This document shows, piece by piece, positions 15,519 through 18,865 of a DNA stretch of 18,865 nucleotides. The position numbers and the translations under genes were made by a program. The number at the start of each line of letters is the position of its first letter. The stretch's first letter is position 1. A model generated the notes under the pieces. It saw nothing but the letters and a program-made list of their open reading frames with translations. It had not been told where the DNA came from and did not search any database. The DNA comes from Scatomonas sp963661545 (GTDB taxonomy: Bacteria > Bacillota > Clostridia > Lachnospirales > Lachnospiraceae). Location: contig CAVLCU010000037.1 of assembly GCA_963661545.1 (NCBI GenBank), positions 1-18,865 of the forward strand, in the 5' to 3' direction.

Positions 15519-16240
15519 TTCCCCTCCTGGTCTTCTTCTATCTCCATCTCATCCTCCAGCTCCTGCATGGGAGCCGGCATGGTACGAAGCATACTATGCA
15601 CTGCCTTATAGGATTCCATGAAGCGCTTCTGCACCCGGTTAATCATCTCTACAATACCATTGAGCTCCTCCTGCACCGCTGCATACTTCTTTTTTCCTTC
15701 TGCCAGCTTGGTATCCACCTCTCTTTGGGCTTCCCTCAGCCGCTTCTGCGCCTCTTCCCGAGCCACCGTCTGACATTGGTCTGCCTTCTTTTGCGCAGCC
15801 TCCAGGCATTCTCTGGCCTTGTCCTTGGCCTGGGTCAGGCATTCCTCCGCTTCCTTATGGGCAGCCTCCAGGCAGCGCTTCGCCTCCTCCCGGGCCTCCG
15901 ACAGAGTCTTCTCCTTTTCCGCCTTGACGGATCCCAGCACTTGATCCGAATGCACCCGGGTCTCATAGACCAGCTGGCTGATCATATCATAATTGTCAAT
16001 ATAGGATTGATATTTTCCCTTAATATCCCTCTCCAGGCTGTCGATCTTGGCATCCTTCTCCGCCAGCTTCTGCCGCAGCTCGGCCATGGCTGCATCCTTC
16101 TCCTTCAGACTCAGAAGCAGCTTACTCTTCTCCGCATAAGCCTCCTCCTTCATCTTCTGTATCTGGCGCATGACATCGTCCTTGTCATAGCCCCCCATCA
16201 GGGTTGTCTTGAATATTTCTTCCTTTTCCGTCTCAGCCAT
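15515..16240 (-). CDS. DivIVA-like coiled-coil protein with hendecad Cys repeats
   Basis: 241 residues, no membrane segment. The N-terminus FKTTLMGGYDKDDVMRQIQKM (10-30) resembles the membrane-curvature-sensing head of DivIVA/GpsB. Most of the rest is coiled coil (about 30-215) with an acidic tail. Residues 112-188 fall into seven consecutive 11-residue units, four starting with Cys (123, 134, 145, 156). Hendecads give nearly straight or slightly right-handed coiled coils. The ATG at 16240 has GGGAGG 8 nt upstream. It sits between the GH18 gene and sua5; its stop overlaps the sua5 TTG. A polar or septal scaffold is the likeliest role, by inference; the exact function is unknown. Confidence 0.75.
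   Translation of the reverse strand: MAETEKEEIFKTTLMGGYDKDDVMRQIQKMKEEAYAEKSKLLLSLKEKDAAMAELRQKLAEKDAKIDSLERDIKGKYQSYIDNYDMISQLVYETRVHSDQVLGSVKAEKEKTLSEAREEAKRCLEAAHKEAEECLTQAKDKARECLEAAQKKADQCQTVAREEAQKRLREAQREVDTKLAEGKKKYAAVQEELNGIVEMINRVQKRFMESYKAVHSMLRTMPAPMQELEDEMEIEEDQEGN
15677..15907 (-). repeat. 33-bp periodic region encoding hendecads
   Basis: Seven in-frame 33-bp units encode 11-residue repeats of the pattern xLxxAxxxAxx. GCAGCCTCCAGGCA recurs 66 bp apart within it. The units have diverged at DNA level, so this is an old repeat held by protein structure rather than a fresh tandem array. Confidence 0.7.
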
Positions 16241-16306
16241 CCTTCTATCCTCCCTGTTCTTCCCCGGCAGCCTTCTGTGCAGCTGGGTTCCTTATGTACG
16301 CATGTC

Positions 16307-17965
16307 TTATCCCAGATAAGAGTTGATCACATCCCAGGCCGAGGACCTCTCCAGCCCCAGCCGCCAGGCAGCCATGCCCGCCAGATCGTATTGTACGATC
16401 AGCTTCATCTTCTCCGCAATGGACTCCTCGTCCTCCATCCAGATGCTATAGCGAGCCTGCCCGTCCTCTGTGCTGCCTGTCTTCTGTCCCACAGAGGCAT
16501 CCCAGACCGTCTCTATCCCGTATTGTTTTGCAAAAGCATCTGCCCCATCCATACCCAGAGCCTGGCTCTCTGGAACCGCATTTCCGAAGGTCTCTATCCA
16601 TCCTCGGGTATAGAAAGGAATGGCATTGATGACCTGGCCCTTTGGCACTTCCTGCAGGGTATCGGTAATTCCCTCTTCCACAAAGGGGAGCGAAGCTACG
16701 GAGCCGATCTCCTCCGAGGAGGCGGTATGCTCATCGTATCCCATAATGATCAGATAATCCACTGTTTTTGCCTGTTCCCTGCGCTTATAATACTTCGTAT
16801 AGAGGGGAACAAAATTGTCCACAGAGACCACCAGGCCCTGCTGATGGGCAGCCACACATAATTCCTTCAGAAATTGCAAATACTGGGGGGCGCTATCCTC
16901 CCGAATCCTTTCAAAATCCACATTAATCCCATCCAGACCGCAGTCTGCAGCCACCTGCATCAGCTGGCTGATCAGGGTTGACCGGACAGAGGCGTGAGCC
17001 AGGATCTGATCCACATCCACACTGCCCCCATTCACATCCCCCAGCATGGCCCAAACCTGAACGCCTGCCGCATGAGCCTGGTCCACATAGGCCTTTTCCG
17101 CATAGGAAATCAGCTTGCCCTGGTCATCCCCGACGGACAGCCAGGTGGGAGATATGATATTTAATCCCGGTGCATCCGCCAGCAGCTGGCTCAGATAGGT
17201 ATTGCTTTCCCAATTATCTACATAATGCCAGCCCAGCTTGACCTTGTAATCCAGGGATATTTTGTCAAAAACAAACCTGGCATCTGTCTCATGCTCCAAG
17301 CCTGCCTGGGTATTTCGCCGGATAGTATCCGTCTTCACATAGCCAACGTAGCCGTCCTCTGTGGAAATCTTACACCAGTCCTCCAGATCCTCCAGGAAAA
17401 TGACCTCTTCCCCCTTCTCCAGCCAAGTCAGGATCTCACTGCGATTCCCCCCCCGATACCGAAGGCTGGTATCCTGGCTTACCTGGGCAGTCGCCACCTG
17501 ATCCCACCTGGTTCTGGCCACGATCCGCTGGGGATCCTCCAGAATCTTCATCTCAATATCGGAATTCTCCTGAATACAGGCGGCAGACAGGTAAGGATCT
17601 CCCTCCTCCCCCAGAATCAGAGAACCTGTTCCATCTCCCTGGGACCAGCTCAGGGTTCCTTCCGGCAGGGTCAGCAGCATCTGCTGGCTATCCTCCTCCC
17701 AATAAAATCCGCTGTTCATATAATTCCAGACGGTTTGATAAGCAATATATAGGCTTCCATCCACCACAAGACCCTTCTCCTCCAGAACCTGGTCATCCAC
17801 GATCAGGGCGACCTCCTCCGGGGAGCTCAGGCCGTAATATTCCTCTTGATTCATTTGTTTCTTGTTAGAAGCATATCGGCCCATCCAAAGGCCGCCCGCT
17901 CCCAGCACTACCGCTGCGGCAACAAGTCCCAGGATGACAGGACGCGGCGTTTTCTTTTTTTTCAT
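16307..17965 (-). CDS. Membrane-anchored SH3 / glycoside hydrolase family 18 protein
   Basis: 552 residues. After a Lys-rich start comes one hydrophobic anchor (about 10-28), placing the rest outside the membrane. An N-terminal region (about 50-145) resembles copper-amine-oxidase-N-type wall domains, then a bacterial SH3 domain (about 153-215, ending GYVGYVKTDTI), then a GH18 barrel (about 238-552). The GH18 active motif DGINVDFE is intact (345-352; catalytic Glu352), and a late GMAAWRLGLE fits the family. Such proteins act on beta-1,4-GlcNAc links in cell wall or chitin; related ones act on spore cortex. The ATG at 17965 follows GAGGAACAAGGG. It leads the operon with the DivIVA-like gene, suggesting linked envelope or division work (inference). 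Confidence 0.88.
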   Translation of the reverse strand: MKKKKTPRPVILGLVAAAVVLGAGGLWMGRYASNKKQMNQEEYYGLSSPEEVALIVDDQVLEEKGLVVDGSLYIAYQTVWNYMNSGFYWEEDSQQMLLTLPEGTLSWSQGDGTGSLILGEEGDPYLSAACIQENSDIEMKILEDPQRIVARTRWDQVATAQVSQDTSLRYRGGNRSEILTWLEKGEEVIFLEDLEDWCKISTEDGYVGYVKTDTIRRNTQAGLEHETDARFVFDKISLDYKVKLGWHYVDNWESNTYLSQLLADAPGLNIISPTWLSVGDDQGKLISYAEKAYVDQAHAAGVQVWAMLGDVNGGSVDVDQILAHASVRSTLISQLMQVAADCGLDGINVDFERIREDSAPQYLQFLKELCVAAHQQGLVVSVDNFVPLYTKYYKRREQAKTVDYLIIMGYDEHTASSEEIGSVASLPFVEEGITDTLQEVPKGQVINAIPFYTRGWIETFGNAVPESQALGMDGADAFAKQYGIETVWDASVGQKTGSTEDGQARYSIWMEDEESIAEKMKLIVQYDLAGMAAWRLGLERSSAWDVINSYLG

Positions 17966-17986
17966 CCCTTGTTCCTCTCAGGTATC

Positions 17987-17992
17987 ATTCTA
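17987..17992 (-). promoter_or_regulatory. Second possible -10 upstream of the GH18 gene
   Basis: The minus strand reads TGTTAGAAT here, the same extended -10 as in the distal promoter at 18073-18101, but no -35 is recognisable 17 nt upstream. It would start transcription only about 15 nt before the ATG. Weak. Confidence 0.25.
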
Positions 17993-18072
17993 ACAGAACT
18001 GCTTCGATCCGGCTTTGATTACGACACCAAAAACCTGAGCCCACGACATGGTCCCGGACTCCGAACAGTTCC

Positions 18073-18101
18073 ATTCTAACATCAAAATCAGCCCTTCGCA
18101 A
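18073..18101 (-). promoter_or_regulatory. Promoter of the GH18-DivIVA-sua5-upp-deaminase operon
   Basis: Minus strand: -35 TTGCGA (18101-18096), a 17-nt spacer ending TGT, and -10 TAGAAT (18078-18073), giving an extended -10. The transcript would have a roughly 100-nt leader. An inverted repeat AAAATCAG (18084-18091) / CTGATTTT (18110-18117) surrounds the -35, which could be an operator or a read-through block from the upstream gene. Confidence 0.55.
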
Positions 18102-18130
18102 TTGAAAGACTGATTTTTTTCCATAAAACA

Positions 18131-18183
18131 GATCCGGCAGGGGCTGCTGTACACCGAACCTTACGATATTCCCCCGCCGGATC
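18131..18183 (-). terminator. Strong terminator of the 73-residue gene
   Basis: GATCCGGC (18131-18138) pairs with GCCGGATC (18176-18183), and GGGG (18140-18143) with CCCC (18171-18174). The one mismatch between them (A18139 and C18175) becomes a G-U pair only in the minus-strand RNA, making a continuous 13-bp stem over a 27-nt loop. It is followed by TGTTTTATGG and lies 6 nt past the stop codon of the minus-strand gene. Confidence 0.7.
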
Positions 18184-18189
18184 TTCTTC

Positions 18190-18411
18190 TTACTCTCGTT
18201 CCTTTACAAAATTGAAATCAATCCTCTCCAGAACCCCATCCTCTGTCAGCACATAATCCCGCATATACGTACCGTGCTCTGCTACGCAGCAGGCATTGGC
18301 CACAGAAGCCGGATTGCTGGTCTTTCCCTCCAGCAGAATACGAACTCCGCTTTCCGAATAGCCTCTCAGTTCTGCTTCCAGCTTTCGCTTTTTGTATTTT
18401 CTCCTTTTCAT
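18190..18411 (-). CDS. Small basic/acidic protein of unknown function
   Basis: 73 residues. It starts MKRRKYKKRKLEAELRGYSE, strongly basic, and continues into a compact region with two adjacent Cys (NACCVAEHGTYMRDYV) and an acidic/basic end. No signal peptide or membrane segment. I do not recognise a named family, though it reads like a conserved hypothetical of Clostridia rather than random sequence: no stop codons, a GGGAG ribosome-binding site just before the ATG at 18411, and its own terminator. The basic head could bind nucleic acid (inference). Its only visible promoter is about 330 bp upstream (18742-18769), so it may be expressed behind the candidate structured RNA. Confidence 0.7.
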   Translation of the reverse strand: MKRRKYKKRKLEAELRGYSESGVRILLEGKTSNPASVANACCVAEHGTYMRDYVLTEDGVLERIDFNFVKERE

Positions 18412-18516
18412 TTCTCCCTACGGCACTGGAATTTTCTTTCGTGATAGAGCAAAAATCCGGTATCCGCTCCTTTCTGCGTCTTCAGCCGAAGAAACCCGGC
18501 TATACTCATAGAACTT

Positions 18517-18735
18517 AAGAAAAGGCATACTCCGACACCTGTTTATTCTCTTCCCGTAACATCAATCTCTTCTGGAAAAATATGCGAACCGCATGAAAAA
18601 TATCACTGAACTCAATTAAGTAAGATGCGGCTGAGGCCGCTATGAAACGTATGAATAAGAAAAACAAATCAACTGCCAATTACCTGTACATGGGCATACC
18701 CCCTTCTGAACAGGTGTCCGGCGGCTCTTTTCTTG
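18517..18735 (-). ncRNA. Candidate structured RNA or long leader, unknown class
   Basis: The 5' and 3' ends of this roughly 219-nt stretch are complementary. AAGAAAAG (18734-18727) pairs with CTTTTCTT (18524-18517). Then, past a small internal loop, CCG-G-ACACCTGTT (18721-18709) pairs with AACAGGTGT-CGG (18543-18532), with one bulged G. That gives about 20 bp. It begins within a base or two of the start predicted from the promoter at 18742-18769. Two inner hairpins are at 18627-18640 and 18582-18594. It could be a free small RNA (a 6S-like closed rod is one option) or the 5' leader of the 73-residue gene. I could not match it to a known family by eye. Confidence 0.45.
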
Positions 18736-18741
18736 TTTCCT

Positions 18742-18769
18742 ATTATACGGCAAATCCCCACAAATGCAA
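18742..18769 (-). promoter_or_regulatory. Sigma-A promoter of candidate RNA / 73-residue gene
   Basis: Minus strand: -35 TTGCAT (18769-18764), a 16-nt spacer and a perfect -10 TATAAT (18747-18742). Transcription should start at about 18735. No protein start with a usable frame follows within 300 nt; ATGs near 18690 give only a few codons. Confidence 0.75.
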
Positions 18770-18801
18770 GTATTTTTTTGGCTTAATCACATATTATTTT
18801 G

Positions 18802-18823
18802 AAAACCCCGACAAGCAGCCGGG
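18802..18823 (-). terminator. Possible terminator of a gene beyond the right edge
   Basis: Minus strand: CCCGGC (18823-18818) pairs with GTCGGG (18812-18807), one G-U pair, over a 5-nt loop, then GTTTTC. The stem is short and the U-tract is only four long, so this is tentative. Confidence 0.35.
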
Positions 18824-18865
18824 CTGAGGGCATGCTAGCGACGCGAAGCTAGTCCCGTGAGGGGC

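Larger units (their letters stand above)
18412..18865. other. Long non-coding stretch; contents noted
   Basis: 454 bp with no protein gene I can support. It holds a sigma-A promoter (18742-18769, minus), a candidate structured RNA (18517-18735, minus) with hairpins GCGGC/GCCGC (18627-18640) and ATGCG/CGCAT (18582-18594), and a possible terminator for a gene beyond the right edge (18802-18823, minus). The extreme end (18831-18865) is GC-richer and contains CTAGC/GCTAG inverted arms at 18835-18852; I cannot identify it. Confidence 0.6.

Noticed and set aside
14319..15611. 430-codon open frame on the plus strand
   Set aside because: It is antisense to upp (end) and sua5, which have clear motifs, ribosome sites and operon spacing. 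The frame is open because of codon bias in those genes.
15596..16861. 421-codon Leu-rich open frame on the plus strand
   Set aside because: It is the mirror of the coiled-coil and GH18 genes; Leu/His-rich translation is typical of the antisense of Glu/Lys/Gln-rich coding sequence.
18517..18735. Firm assignment of the candidate RNA as 6S RNA, tmRNA or SRP RNA
   Set aside because: No tmRNA tag or tRNA-like end and no SRP GGAA-loop motif were seen. The 6S fold is possible only from length and paired ends, which is not enough.
18642..18827. 61-codon open frame on the plus strand (MKRMNKKNKS...)
   Set aside because: It lies opposite the candidate RNA and across the minus-strand promoter, has no plus-strand promoter, and its apparent GAGG site is part of a hairpin. 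Composition looks like translated non-coding AT-rich DNA.

Overview
The window looks like a chromosomal housekeeping region of a mid-GC Firmicute. It is most likely a Clostridia member, probably Lachnospiraceae: the evidence is the protein style, strong Shine-Dalgarno sites, sigma-A promoters, a T-box leader on proS, and the Firmicute gene order rho-rpmE-yqhQ-prmC-prfA. I see no prophage, transposase, CRISPR array, tRNA or rRNA gene. Family names come from recognising motifs by eye; no database search was run.

Layout. (1) 1-5093, minus strand: a promoter at 5065-5093 drives rpmE (GTG start inside the usual-looking ORF), an internal terminator, yqhQ (DUF1385), prmC, prfA, a sugar-phosphate nucleotidyltransferase and glmM, which runs off the left edge. 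This joins translation termination (RF1 and its methylase), a ribosomal protein and cell-wall precursor supply. (2) 5099-6634, minus: rho, with a disordered N-terminal insert built on three 36-bp tandem repeats. (3) 6741-9968, minus: pgcA and mazG from one promoter, then hup and rqcP from a near-consensus promoter. (4) 10000-13140, plus: a PaaI-type thioesterase, then a proline T-box leader controlling proS, which is coupled by a TAATG overlap to a histidine phosphatase. (5) 13198-18101, minus: a membrane-anchored SH3/GH18 protein, a DivIVA-like coiled-coil protein, a Sua5/TsaC enzyme, upp and a dCMP deaminase. (6) 18131-18865, minus: a 73-residue protein of unknown function with a strong terminator, preceded by a long region that has its own promoter and looks like a structured RNA.

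The least ordinary parts are: the candidate RNA at 18517-18735, closed by about 20 bp of helix between its two ends; a coiled coil with a cysteine every 11 residues, encoded next to an envelope-anchored GH18 protein; repeat-built disorder in Rho; a possible alternative pairing around the terminator after rpmE; and a proline T-box whose acceptor-contact base is not the one expected for a typical proline tRNA. I see no clearly new multi-gene defence or metabolic system; most of the window is conserved core biology.
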